Counted from the stretch's first letter, positions 1 to 7,494 are shown. The stretch: 13,534 nucleotides of DNA from Lentisphaerota bacterium (GCA_016182435.1 JACPGN010000241.1:1-13534); one strand, 5' to 3'. Notes: generated by a model from the sequence alone, not told the origin. Program-made: numbers and translations.

Positions 1-870
1 ATACGCGGGCGCATTCAGTCCGAGGGGGGCAATCAGAAAATCGCGGCTGGCGAGCAACGCGCCCTGGGGTGTGGGACCCAGGAATGAAAATTCGCCGCGG
101 TGGGGATCGCCAGCATCCCAAGGTTGACCAATGCCCCGCGCAGCCAGGCCGCTGGTATCGTTGCACCAGACAATCTTGCCGCTCGCGGCATCGAGCGCGT
201 AAACATAGATGCCTTCGGCGGGCCACATCCCGGCCACGGCGAAGACGAGATTATCATGCACCAGCACGCCCGTGCGAATCGGCCAACGTGAAATCATACG
301 ACCGTTGCCGATCAAGGCCTCGTCGGCCGGGGCTGTATTAAAAATCCAGACCGGCTTACCCGTGGCCGCCTCCAGACAATAAACGCAGCCGTCATCCGAG
401 CCAAAATAGACCCGGTTACTCGCAAGTTGGGGCGCAAAGCGCACCGGGCCGTCGCTAATGAAGTGCCAACGCTCGGCGCCGGTGCGCGCGTCCAGGGCGC
501 GCACGGTGTCGTCGGCCGAAGAGCCGAACACCAATAGACCGCCGGCAACAACGGGGGCCGCGGCGTAATCGAAATCCATCAGGTGCGCTTTTCTGAGCGA
601 CAGCGGCCAGGCCGGCGCGGGCGGCTGCGGGCAAACGTACCGCCAGGCCGGACTGAGCGGCAAAGAGAGCGTTTCTTCGGTCATGCCGCTGCGCCGGTTA
701 TCGTGGCGGTAGGCCGGCCAGTCGCTCGTGCTCCCGCCTTCGCGTAGCCCGCTATGGTGGGCGGAGGAAGGTCGTAGTCCGGCAGCCGCCGGACCACTTC
801 GCAGAGGAGCACCGGCCACAGAGATGGCCACCGCCATGAAGTAGCTAATGAAGCAAGCCAGTCGTAACAT
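1..870 (-). CDS. Secreted PQQ-like beta-propeller protein, partial (C-terminus beyond the left edge)
   Basis: The frame is open from the ATG at 870 to the left edge, so 290 residues are visible and no stop is seen. The N-terminus (MLRLACFISYFMAVAISVAGA) is a signal peptide, so the product is exported. The mature part starts near SDWPAYRHDNRRSG and shows PQQ/BamB-type propeller blades with the usual 'YFGSDDG..YCLEAATGKPVW' and 'LDAATG..W' patterns. The product is a close paralogue of the N-terminal 300 residues of the giant protein encoded at 1025-5614 and is collinear with it up to the edge, so the missing part may also be long and multidomain. Between signal peptide and mature part it carries about 27 extra residues (APLRSGPAAAGLRPSSAHHS...) that the paralogue lacks and that are encoded by two hairpin repeats at 744-794. 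No strong Shine-Dalgarno precedes 870; a GGGG lies in the 3' arm of a small hairpin just upstream. Ligand unknown; propellers of this type are often structural or sensory rather than true PQQ enzymes. Confidence 0.88.
   Translation of the reverse strand, partial: MLRLACFISYFMAVAISVAGAPLRSGPAAAGLRPSSAHHSGLREGGSTSDWPAYRHDNRRSGMTEETLSLPLSPAWRYVCPQPPAPAWPLSLRKAHLMDFDYAAAPVVAGGLLVFGSSADDTVRALDARTGAERWHFISDGPVRFAPQLASNRVYFGSDDGCVYCLEAATGKPVWIFNTAPADEALIGNGRMISRWPIRTGVLVHDNLVFAVAGMWPAEGIYVYALDAASGKIVWCNDTSGLAARGIGQPWDAGDPHRGEFSFLGPTPQGALLASRDFLIAPLGLNAPAY
744..794 (+). repeat. Two REP-like hairpins with GTAG feet, inside a coding sequence
   Basis: Read on the plus strand, GTAG (744-747) leads into GCCCGC (747-752), loop TATG, GTGGGC (757-762), a stem with one G-T pair. 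A second GTAG (774-777) leads into GTCCGGC (777-783), loop AGCC, GCCGGAC (788-794), a perfect 7-bp stem. Both lie in the 5' part of the left-edge propeller gene, exactly where its product has extra residues compared with the paralogue. GTAG next to a stem foot is the hallmark of REP elements processed by RAYT proteins. The hairpins are seen directly; REP membership is inferred. Confidence 0.6.
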
Positions 871-882
871 TTGCTTGTTATC

Positions 883-898
883 CCCGTTTCGGAACGGG
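883..898 (-). other. Small hairpin in the 5' leader of the left-edge propeller gene
   Basis: CCCGTT (883-888) and AACGGG (893-898) form a perfect 6-bp stem with a 4-base loop, 13 to 28 bases upstream of the ATG at 870. On the transcribed minus strand its 3' arm carries GGGG, the only purine-rich candidate for ribosome binding, so the hairpin could limit translation. On the plus strand it is followed by CCTTTT and could weakly terminate plus-strand transcription. Function is inferred. Confidence 0.35.
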
Positions 899-944
899 CC
901 TTTTAAAAACCACGCCTATCTTCCAGAATGTTTTTGACACTACT

Positions 945-973
945 ATAATACACCTGAAGAACCCGGATGTCAT
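945..973 (-). promoter_or_regulatory. Sigma-70-like promoter for the left-edge propeller gene
   Basis: On the minus strand a -35 box ATGACA (973-968) and a -10 box TATTAT (950-945) are separated by exactly 17 bases. Each matches the sigma-70 consensus at 5 of 6 positions. Transcription would start near 938, giving a leader of about 68 bases before the ATG at 870. The -35 box lies inside the palindrome at 966-979, which suggests repression. The gap 871-1024 holds no gene. No hairpin terminator is visible behind the stop of the upstream giant gene at 1025, so read-through is also possible. Confidence 0.5.
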
Positions 974-979
974 GACATC
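966..979. promoter_or_regulatory. Perfect 14-base palindrome, candidate operator
   Basis: GATGTCATGACATC is a perfect palindrome lying over the -35 box of the promoter at 945-973. Its 10-base core TGTCATGACA recurs at 7338-7347 over the start of the SMP-30-like gene. Such dyads are typical for dimeric repressors (for example GntR or LacI types), but no regulator gene is in the window and the cognate protein cannot be named. Confidence 0.45.
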
Positions 980-1024
980 AGTATAATCCATTATCCCCCA
1001 ATAAATGCCCCATTACTTTTCGAT

Positions 1025-4000
1025 CTATTTCCTGCGGAAATCTTCGTCATAAAGCTCCAGGCCGCTGAGGATCGGCGCTGTGGCCGAGGTAAGCTCCTTG
1101 CCGGAGGGCACGAATTCCAAGCTCAGTTCCGCTCCGGCTTTGACTTGCTTGAATTCCTTTACCAACGCCCTCCGCGGAGCGCCGGCTTCCTTGACGATGT
1201 CGAAATTCTTGAGCGCGGGTTGTCCCTGCAGTTTCACGTCGAACACGCGCTGACCGACCGCCGTATCGTCCAATTCGGCGAAGTGCAGCCGCACCGTGAA
1301 CAAGCGCGGCTTGCGAACCGGCGCTTGGCCCAAGCCCACCGGCACGAAGTTGGCGCAACGCGCACGGCCCTGAGGTCCCAACGATAACAACGCGTCGCCG
1401 ATGCCTTCCTGGCGCCTGGGCGCCAGGTCGCCGGCCCAGACCGGCACCTCGGCGCTCATATTTTTCTGGTTCACTTGCATATTCAGCGCCAGCGAGGCCT
1501 TGTCCAGCCCTGCCGCCACAAGCGTGGTCCACAGAATCGCCAGTTCCACGCCAAATCCATTTTCATCCGCCCGCACTCCGCTGCGCCATTCCCCGTTCCA
1601 GGCGGCGCGCTCCGGTTCCCGGCCCCGCGCCAGGGCATCGTACCGCGCGCCGGACGCCGAGACGCCCAGATGCACCACGGCTGCATTGGCTTTGTCGCTC
1701 AGGAAAAATTCCATGTTGTCATCCTGATGAATCGGGGCGTCTTCGCCCCGCGTGGCATTGGTCCAGGCCGCCGCCTGACCTTTGGCATCCACCAGGGGCA
1801 GGCGATACGCGCCGATGTAAAGATGTTTCTCGTCAAAGCGCAAAGACAAGCGCGCGCGGGTGAACGCCAGCGCGCGCGGGGGTTCGTTCGTTTTCCAGAA
1901 CGCGGGTTCCAGCAGGCCATCCAGCGCCGGCGGCGTCTGCGCGGCGGCCGCCACCAACGAGACAACAGGTTCCAGCGCGAGGGTCAGATTGGTGGCGCCC
2001 AGCATACAGGAGGCATACAGCCACGGCCGGTCCGTTCCTTCGATCCGTACACGATCGGAATTGTATCGCTGAAATCCGCGAAAGGCCGGCGCGTAGGCCA
2101 CGGTGAGCGGCACGTTTATCGCCGAGGATATCGGCGGGGACTGGATTACATAGCGCGCGGAGCCCGGCTCGCGCGGATAGCCCTTGCCGCCCGACATGCG
2201 CTGCGGATACCCCAGCCACAACGTGCCCCGCTCGTCGCGCCGGTCGCCCGGCGCCCCGAAGTTCAAGGCTGCCTGCCGCACCGGCGCATCGGCGTTGCGC
2301 TCGCAGAAGATGGCCCAGTCTTCCTGCAGCCGGCGCTCGGCCGGCGCGAACGCCACGGTGGTGCGGATTGGCACCATGCAATCGCAATGGCCGCGCGACT
2401 CGGAAAAAATCAGCAGTCCCAACGCAGCCGTCATGTTTTGCGCCTTGGTCTGTACGCCACAATTGGCGGCCAAGCCGGGAAACATGCGCAGCCCGCTGTC
2501 GTCGTCAAAATCGTAAAACCCGATCGCGGTTTTAGTGGTGCGTCCGACGACGGCATGCGCCGAATAGACGGGAAAACCGCAGTAGCCCGCGCCGGACCGA
2601 TACACGCGCAACCCCGGCTCGCCGGTCAACGGATGGCGGCGCGCGGCGGTCTGATAAACCGGCGACAGCGCGCCGGGATGCTGGATGGTCAACCAGTCAT
2701 ACAAGTCGGGAAAACGCCACTCCTTTGGCCGCTGATCGATCTCGCCTAACAGGATGGCCGGTGGTTTTTTAGCGCCAGGCACGCCGCTCAAGATCACCCG
2801 CGCCCAGCCGCGATTCAGATAGCGCGGCGACACGCCGTCGCCAAACAGATAACGCGGCTGGGGCTGGGCTACTGGAACGGCCGGCTGGTCCGCCAACCAA
2901 GCTCCGCCCACAGCCAGATCGAACGACACCGGCCGGAGTCCCGCAAACTTTTCCAGCGTGCGCCATGAAAAAGCCAGGGTGACCTCGGACGCGCCCTGGC
3001 GCGACCCGCCGCGCAACGTGTATTCGGGAAACCGCGGGCCCGAGACCTGACGGGCACTCGCCGGCGCGCCGCTCGTCCCGGACGGCATCAGCAGCAAAGC
3101 AAACGCGCCGTCTTCGTAAAGACCGTAGCGCCGGTCCGGCGCGCGGAAATCCAGGCATACATCCCAACGCAGATTTTGCGCCATAGGTTCCGGCGATGTG
3201 AACGTCAAAACGACCCCCTCCGCTTGCTGCGCCAGCGTCACCTTGGCGACATGGGTTTCATCCCAGGCCACGACCCAATGTTGCGGCGCCGTCAACACGA
3301 TGTTCGTGGCCGCAATGAAAGGGGCATACAGACCTTGTTGCGCTCCCGAATACGCGTCCAGCCGAATCAACGCCTCGCCCTTTCCCTGAAACCAGCCGGC
3401 GCCCAGCCGCAGATACACGTGCCGATCATCCGCCGCGAGGAACCGTTTGATCGGCCCCCATTGATCATTGTACGCGCGGGGAATGCCATTGGCCGCAGCC
3501 GGCGGAATGAGACGGGACCACAATGTCATGCCGTTATAAGCGTCCACGGCCGTGAGGCAATCCTCGCCCATCACGAAATAACGCCCGTTGGCGGCCACGG
3601 GTGGATGTGTGCCAAAGCCGTCGGTCGTCATGACCTGCGTGGCATCGGGTCCGCCGAACCACAGCGGCCGCAGCGGCCATTTAACGCGTTGATCGGAGGG
3701 CGGCTGCGTGTTCCAATCCCGCGCACCGGCCAATGAATTCCGCACCAGCGCCAGGGCGCCTAACTCCGCGGCCACGGGTTCGGTGTGATACTCCGTGTTG
3801 GGCGCGGCGCGCATCAGTGCCGCCGCGCGTTCCGCCGCTCCCGGCATCAGCCATACCCCGCCGCAGGGATGCAGCAGCCGATACAATTCCTGGGCCGACA
3901 CTGTCACATTGCCATCGGTCACGATCACGGCATTGGCCACATATTGAGCGAACGGGAGACGCCGCAAATCGGGAACATAAATCACATGAATCCGCGAACC

Positions 4001-5614
4001 GTACCAGGCTGTTTCCCGCACCAACCGAGCGCGCAGGGCTGAGACCGCGTTCGCATTGGTCGAAATGTTCAGCACGTGCAGCGAGGTCTGCGCCGCCAAG
4101 GCGCACGCTAGCCCCGCGTCCGCGTCGCCCAGCACGAGCGCCACGCCGCCATCCGCCTGCCGCCGCTTGAGCTCCGCGACCACGGCGGATGTTTTCGCCG
4201 AAAGTTTCATTGGATTGCGCGCTTGAACCGCCGCGCGCGCATCGTGAACCACGGTGGCAACCGGCTTGGGCGCAAAACAACTGATTTCGCCGGTATCCGT
4301 TGCCACATACACCCGGCCATCTGCCACGGCGATCTCCCGCGCCAAGCCCCGCACCGGCGCGCGCCAGAGCGTCTGCGCGCCGGACAGATCCTCCGCCACG
4401 ATTTCATCGCGCTGTCCCACCAGCAAGGCATTAGCGGCCAGCGCCAGACCGCCGGCTTTGCGGACATATCGGTTGCCGCCGGACACGATCGCATCCACCT
4501 TCTTCAGGGGACGTTCCTCCCAGGTAAAATGACTGTCCGGGCGCGCGGCCGGCAGCACATTGGTGCCGGTAAGTTGGACTAACTCCGTTTTGACACCTTC
4601 CTCAAGGGCGTTCTTGCCATACAACATCCCGCCTGGTCGGAGCGAATAGATCATGCCGCCATCCAGAAACGGCGTACTGCCGCAGGCGCCATGATTACCG
4701 ATCTGCTTTAACGCGAGTCCCTTGAGGTTGAACTGCGCGATGCCGTTATAGGCCTGCGGCACGACCAGCGTTTTCATTGTCGCCAGCAGCGCGCCCTGCG
4801 GCGTCAACCCGTCCATGGCGAACTCGCCCATGTGCGGGTCGTTGATGTTCCAGTAGTCGGGGCCGTAGCCGGCGACCATGCCCCGTCCAGAACTGGCGGT
4901 ATCGTTCAACCAGACAACCGCGCCGTTGTCCGCGTTGAGCGCATAGATATAAATGCCTTCCGACGGCCAGATGCCCGCCACGGCATACACCATGGCGTCC
5001 TGCACCAGCACGCCCGTTCGGATGGGCCAGCGCGAGATCATGCGCCGGTTGCCGATGTATTGCTCGTTCGTGGGCGCCGCGTTAAATATCCAGACTGGCT
5101 TGCCCGTGGCGGCCTCAAGACAATAAATGCGCCCGACGTCCGAGCCGAAGAACACACTGCCACTGCCGATCTGCGGCTTGCCCTCCGTAGCCTTGGCGAA
5201 GGAGGGCGCGAACCGGATCGGGCCGCCGGCGGTGAATTGCCATTTCAACGCGCCGGTGGCGGCGTCCAGGGCACGCACGGTATCGTCGGCCGACGAGCCG
5301 AAATACAGTATACCACCGGCGATGACGGGGGCGGGCGCATAGTCAAAATCCATTTGATTCAGCAGCCGTGGCGGCTCAGGCCAGGCCGGTTGCGGCGGCT
5401 GCGCCGGGATGTAGCGCCAGACGCATTGCAGGGGAAACGCCAGGGTTTCGTCCGTCACCCGGCTGCGGGCGGCATCCTTGCGTTGCATCGGCCAGTCAGA
5501 TGCCAGCGCGGGGGCCGTCACCCCGAGGACCGCAACCAGACTCCACCGGCGAATTTGTTGCCAGACCGATTTCACAGAGGTCAGTTTGAATAGGTTAAAC
5601 AAGGGTTGTCTCAT
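1025..5614 (-). CDS. Giant secreted PQQ-propeller protein with methyltransferase-like, CBM9-like and malectin-like domains
   Basis: 1529 residues from the ATG at 5614, chosen because GAGGG lies 4 bases upstream and a signal peptide follows (MRQPLFN... to ...TAPALA, about 39 residues); the frame is open further upstream, but only as overlap with the preceding gene. Order of parts: PQQ/BamB-like propeller blades at about 40-450; a segment at about 478-600 resembling a degenerate class I SAM-methyltransferase fold (VALVLGDADAGLACALAAQ, then LPFAQYVANAVIV, then LYRLLHPCGGVWLM) that lacks the usual GxGxG; more propeller sequence at about 640-770; a possible DOMON/CBM9-like stretch at 775-910; a further conserved, Cys-containing propeller part at 990-1110 (HCDCMVP at 1076-1082); a CBM9-like domain at 1225-1410; a malectin-like domain at 1437-1523. 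This architecture is familiar from planctomycete and verrucomicrobial secreted proteins. CBM9 and malectin modules suggest carbohydrate binding. A REP-like hairpin adds about 13 residues (KATEGKPQ region, 140-152). The gene follows the SMP-30-like gene by 13 bases. Confidence 0.9.
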   Translation of the reverse strand: MRQPLFNLFKLTSVKSVWQQIRRWSLVAVLGVTAPALASDWPMQRKDAARSRVTDETLAFPLQCVWRYIPAQPPQPAWPEPPRLLNQMDFDYAPAPVIAGGILYFGSSADDTVRALDAATGALKWQFTAGGPIRFAPSFAKATEGKPQIGSGSVFFGSDVGRIYCLEAATGKPVWIFNAAPTNEQYIGNRRMISRWPIRTGVLVQDAMVYAVAGIWPSEGIYIYALNADNGAVVWLNDTASSGRGMVAGYGPDYWNINDPHMGEFAMDGLTPQGALLATMKTLVVPQAYNGIAQFNLKGLALKQIGNHGACGSTPFLDGGMIYSLRPGGMLYGKNALEEGVKTELVQLTGTNVLPAARPDSHFTWEERPLKKVDAIVSGGNRYVRKAGGLALAANALLVGQRDEIVAEDLSGAQTLWRAPVRGLAREIAVADGRVYVATDTGEISCFAPKPVATVVHDARAAVQARNPMKLSAKTSAVVAELKRRQADGGVALVLGDADAGLACALAAQTSLHVLNISTNANAVSALRARLVRETAWYGSRIHVIYVPDLRRLPFAQYVANAVIVTDGNVTVSAQELYRLLHPCGGVWLMPGAAERAAALMRAAPNTEYHTEPVAAELGALALVRNSLAGARDWNTQPPSDQRVKWPLRPLWFGGPDATQVMTTDGFGTHPPVAANGRYFVMGEDCLTAVDAYNGMTLWSRLIPPAAANGIPRAYNDQWGPIKRFLAADDRHVYLRLGAGWFQGKGEALIRLDAYSGAQQGLYAPFIAATNIVLTAPQHWVVAWDETHVAKVTLAQQAEGVVLTFTSPEPMAQNLRWDVCLDFRAPDRRYGLYEDGAFALLLMPSGTSGAPASARQVSGPRFPEYTLRGGSRQGASEVTLAFSWRTLEKFAGLRPVSFDLAVGGAWLADQPAVPVAQPQPRYLFGDGVSPRYLNRGWARVILSGVPGAKKPPAILLGEIDQRPKEWRFPDLYDWLTIQHPGALSPVYQTAARRHPLTGEPGLRVYRSGAGYCGFPVYSAHAVVGRTTKTAIGFYDFDDDSGLRMFPGLAANCGVQTKAQNMTAALGLLIFSESRGHCDCMVPIRTTVAFAPAERRLQEDWAIFCERNADAPVRQAALNFGAPGDRRDERGTLWLGYPQRMSGGKGYPREPGSARYVIQSPPISSAINVPLTVAYAPAFRGFQRYNSDRVRIEGTDRPWLYASCMLGATNLTLALEPVVSLVAAAAQTPPALDGLLEPAFWKTNEPPRALAFTRARLSLRFDEKHLYIGAYRLPLVDAKGQAAAWTNATRGEDAPIHQDDNMEFFLSDKANAAVVHLGVSASGARYDALARGREPERAAWNGEWRSGVRADENGFGVELAILWTTLVAAGLDKASLALNMQVNQKNMSAEVPVWAGDLAPRRQEGIGDALLSLGPQGRARCANFVPVGLGQAPVRKPRLFTVRLHFAELDDTAVGQRVFDVKLQGQPALKNFDIVKEAGAPRRALVKEFKQVKAGAELSLEFVPSGKELTSATAPILSGLELYDEDFRRK
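5180..5207 (+). repeat. REP-like hairpin inside the giant propeller gene
   Basis: GCCCTCC (5180-5186) pairs perfectly with GGAGGGC (5201-5207); the 14-base loop contains GTAG followed by CCTTGGCG. A 28-base copy at 12830-12857 in non-coding DNA matches it at 25 of 28 positions. In the protein it corresponds to the FAKATEGK stretch, absent from the paralogue encoded at 1-870, so it looks like an in-frame insertion into a blade-connecting loop. Confidence 0.65.
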
Positions 5615-5627
5615 CAGACCCTCACTC

Positions 5628-7343
5628 TCAGCAAATGGGGAATTCCTTGTCGGCGTGCGAGCCCAATTCGACGACGACGTCCGCGCGCTGGAGATCGCGC
5701 GCGACGGCATAGACGCAGCGGTTGGTAACGCCCCAGATGCGGCCGTCGGGTCCGTCCAGCAACGCATTGCAACAGTGATCGCCCAGGCGCATCTCACGCA
5801 ATTCGGCCACGATCACTTTCCGACTAAGGCTGAAGGCGAACAGCGTGGCGCGGTAGGCGTGCAACCCGAACACGATCTCGTCCCCGCCATCGAGCCAGGA
5901 CACGATATCGCCTTGATCCCGGATCACAATCTCGGACCAGAGCACGCGCCCATCCGCGGGTGAAATAAACGTGAATCGTTCTCCCGCCTCGTCGGCGCGT
6001 CGCTCGCTGACGAGCAATTGGCGCGCGGTCTTGGCATAGACCAGCGCGCCAAAGGTGGTGTTGGGATAGAGCCAGGAGGTCACCCGATCGGTATCCGGCT
6101 CGATGCGGCAAATACCGCTGTCATAACAACCGTAACCGCCGTGCGCGGCGAAATAGACGTTGCCCTCCGGATCCATCGTCCGGCCGTGCGGCCGTTGCAA
6201 CGATAAGCCCGTCTCTTTGATCAAGCCGAGATGCGCGGGATTGGCGTGGATCGAATCGTCTTTGCGCCACGGGCGCGCCGGATCGTAGCGCGTGAGGGTC
6301 GCGCCCGTGTAACTGGCCATGTAGAGTTTGCCCTTCGAGAACGCCAGATTGTAGATTTCGCCGTTTGTTTTCGTCGGGTTGCCGTAGCCGGTTTTTTCGC
6401 CGGTGGCGGGATCGAAGCTGAAGAGCGTCAGAGGAATAAACGTGCCGCCCCAGATCTTTCCGCCGCCCGCTTCGACGCTGAAGATGCGCAGCGGCGACTT
6501 TTCGCGTTCGACGGTGAACTGCGACTCGTGCCCTCCCGCGTCCACGAATGTGACGGTCGTTTCGTCAATGGCCTTGATGTGGCTCCCATCCCGGAAGGCG
6601 AACGGCAGATCGTCGGCGGTCAGCGCGACGTCGCGCGGCGCGATCGGCCGGGTCTGACCGCCGACCAGCTCGTCCCAGATCGTCCGTCCCCAGCGCTGCG
6701 ACGAGACCAGCACATGGTCCGCGGCGTCCCGGGTCAGGCCGGCGCCGGCCGCGATCGCGCGCCGCTCGTTGGTGCGCGGATCGAACGCGATGACGACCGT
6801 CGCGTTGCCTTTGACCGCATCGTAGCTGTAGCCGTTCACGTACACCCAGCCATCGGCCGCGCAAAAAACGTTGCGGATATGCTGGGTCAGCGCGTTGAAA
6901 TCGCCCAGGTTTTCCAACCGACCGGTGGCCGGATCGAAGCGCTGGAGGGTGTTCGACGTGTACGCGGGCAGATAGACGCGGCCATCGGGCGCGACATCGA
7001 GCGTGAAGACGTGCGCCAGGGCCGGCGCTTCGCAAAGCACGCGGGCCCGCTCGCCTTTCCAATCCCACCCCACCAACGGACCGCTGTCACTGTGGTCGCA
7101 CTGGTAGATGTCGCCGTTGGGCGCCTGGCCGACCGCCCAGCCGCACTCGAACGGGCGTTCGGGACACACCTGGCGCGCCCATTGACGCGCCGGATCAATG
7201 ACCATAAACCCGCCGCGCGACAACGAACCGAGCGCCAATTCCGCACCCGTCTCCGGGTGGCGCGCATGGCGCGAGTTCATCCAACCACTGTCGCCATAGG
7301 CGGCGACTCCCAGATCTTCAAGACGATAAGCGGCAGTTGTCAT
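5628..7343 (-). CDS. SMP-30/NHL-like beta-propeller protein
   Basis: 571 residues from the ATG at 7343. The frame is open upstream to ATGs at 7385 and 7403, but those extra residues (KGRAGFIPAI) are encoded by a REP-like hairpin, and the product looks conserved from MTTAAYRLEDLG on; no start has a clear Shine-Dalgarno. Repeated blade patterns of the SMP-30/gluconolactonase/NHL type are seen: APDGRVYLPAYTSNTLQRFDPATG at 118-141 in two halves, AADGWVYVNGY (162-172), SKGKLYMASYTG (336-347), DPEGNVYFAAHGGYG (391-405), DGPDGRIWGVTN (530-541). No signal peptide or membrane segment is evident from this start, so a cytoplasmic site is likely, unlike the neighbours. The metal-binding residues of true lactonases cannot be assigned, so lactonase activity is not claimed. 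The gene is 13 bases upstream of the giant propeller gene, whose ribosome binding site begins just behind this stop; the two are probably one transcript. It could instead be a structural or ligand-sensing propeller. Confidence 0.82.
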   Translation of the reverse strand: MTTAAYRLEDLGVAAYGDSGWMNSRHARHPETGAELALGSLSRGGFMVIDPARQWARQVCPERPFECGWAVGQAPNGDIYQCDHSDSGPLVGWDWKGERARVLCEAPALAHVFTLDVAPDGRVYLPAYTSNTLQRFDPATGRLENLGDFNALTQHIRNVFCAADGWVYVNGYSYDAVKGNATVVIAFDPRTNERRAIAAGAGLTRDAADHVLVSSQRWGRTIWDELVGGQTRPIAPRDVALTADDLPFAFRDGSHIKAIDETTVTFVDAGGHESQFTVEREKSPLRIFSVEAGGGKIWGGTFIPLTLFSFDPATGEKTGYGNPTKTNGEIYNLAFSKGKLYMASYTGATLTRYDPARPWRKDDSIHANPAHLGLIKETGLSLQRPHGRTMDPEGNVYFAAHGGYGCYDSGICRIEPDTDRVTSWLYPNTTFGALVYAKTARQLLVSERRADEAGERFTFISPADGRVLWSEIVIRDQGDIVSWLDGGDEIVFGLHAYRATLFAFSLSRKVIVAELREMRLGDHCCNALLDGPDGRIWGVTNRCVYAVARDLQRADVVVELGSHADKEFPIC

Positions 7344-7348
7344 GACAA
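7337..7348. promoter_or_regulatory. 12-base palindrome over the start codon, second copy of the TGTCATGACA core
   Basis: TTGTCATGACAA is a perfect palindrome whose centre is the start codon region at 7343. It shares the 10-base core with the candidate operator at 966-979. It could bind the same regulator, but it directly abuts a REP-like hairpin (7350-7372) and may be part of that repeat's flank. Function is inferred. Confidence 0.3.
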
Positions 7349-7349
7349 T

Positions 7350-7372
7350 AGCCGGTATGAAACCGGCTCTAC
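7350..7372 (-). repeat. REP-like hairpin with GTAG foot
   Basis: On the minus strand GTAG (7372-7369) directly precedes AGCCGGT, loop TTCAT, ACCGGCT (7350): a perfect 7-bp stem. This is the GTAG-plus-stem layout described for REP elements, for example in Stenotrophomonas and E. coli. It lies 7 bases upstream of the ATG at 7343 and explains the peptide RAGFIPAI that would result from a longer start. Confidence 0.7.
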
Positions 7373-7421
7373 CTTTGTCTGTCATAGGTAACCGGTCAGC
7401 CATTGGGGGGGAGGATTGGTT

Positions 7422-7440
7422 GTATGGTATGTATGGTATG
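7422..7440 (+). repeat. Short 9-base tandem repeat
   Basis: The unit GTATGGTAT occurs twice head to tail plus one base, in the 205-base gap between the DUF4838 and SMP-30-like genes. No role is evident. Confidence 0.5.
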
Positions 7441-7454
7441 CTGATTTTCCGGTT

Positions 7455-7478
7455 GTAGTGGCCGTTCGATAGAACGGC
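7455..7478 (+). repeat. REP-like hairpin with GTAG foot, inverted relative to the copy at 7350
   Basis: GTAG (7455-7458), two bases, then GCCGTTC (7461-7467), tetraloop GATA, GAACGGC (7472-7478): a perfect 7-bp stem. With the minus-strand copy at 7350-7372 it forms a divergent pair about 80 bases apart, similar to paired REPs. On the transcript it lies downstream of the DUF4838 stop and could stabilise the 3' end; no T-run follows, so it is not a classical terminator. Confidence 0.65.
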
Positions 7479-7494
7479 AATCCGTGGTTCTTAC

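Noticed and set aside
931..950. Plus-strand TTGACA followed by TATAAT in the gap left of the giant gene
   Set aside because: The two boxes are only 4 bases apart, so they cannot form a promoter in that orientation; no plus-strand gene follows.
1475..2749. Long plus-strand open frame (424 codons) opposite the giant propeller gene
   Set aside because: It is very rich in Arg, Gly, Ala and His with no motif, and lies entirely opposite a gene with clear domains; a GC-rich antisense shadow.
5615..5797. Longer start (5797) for the giant propeller gene
   Set aside because: The extra 61 residues overlap the end of the SMP-30-like gene and lack motif; the start at 5614 has a ribosome binding site and an immediate signal peptide.
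6231..7391. Plus-strand open frame of 386 codons opposite the SMP-30-like gene
   Set aside because: Antisense shadow of a recognisable propeller; no start signal and no motif.
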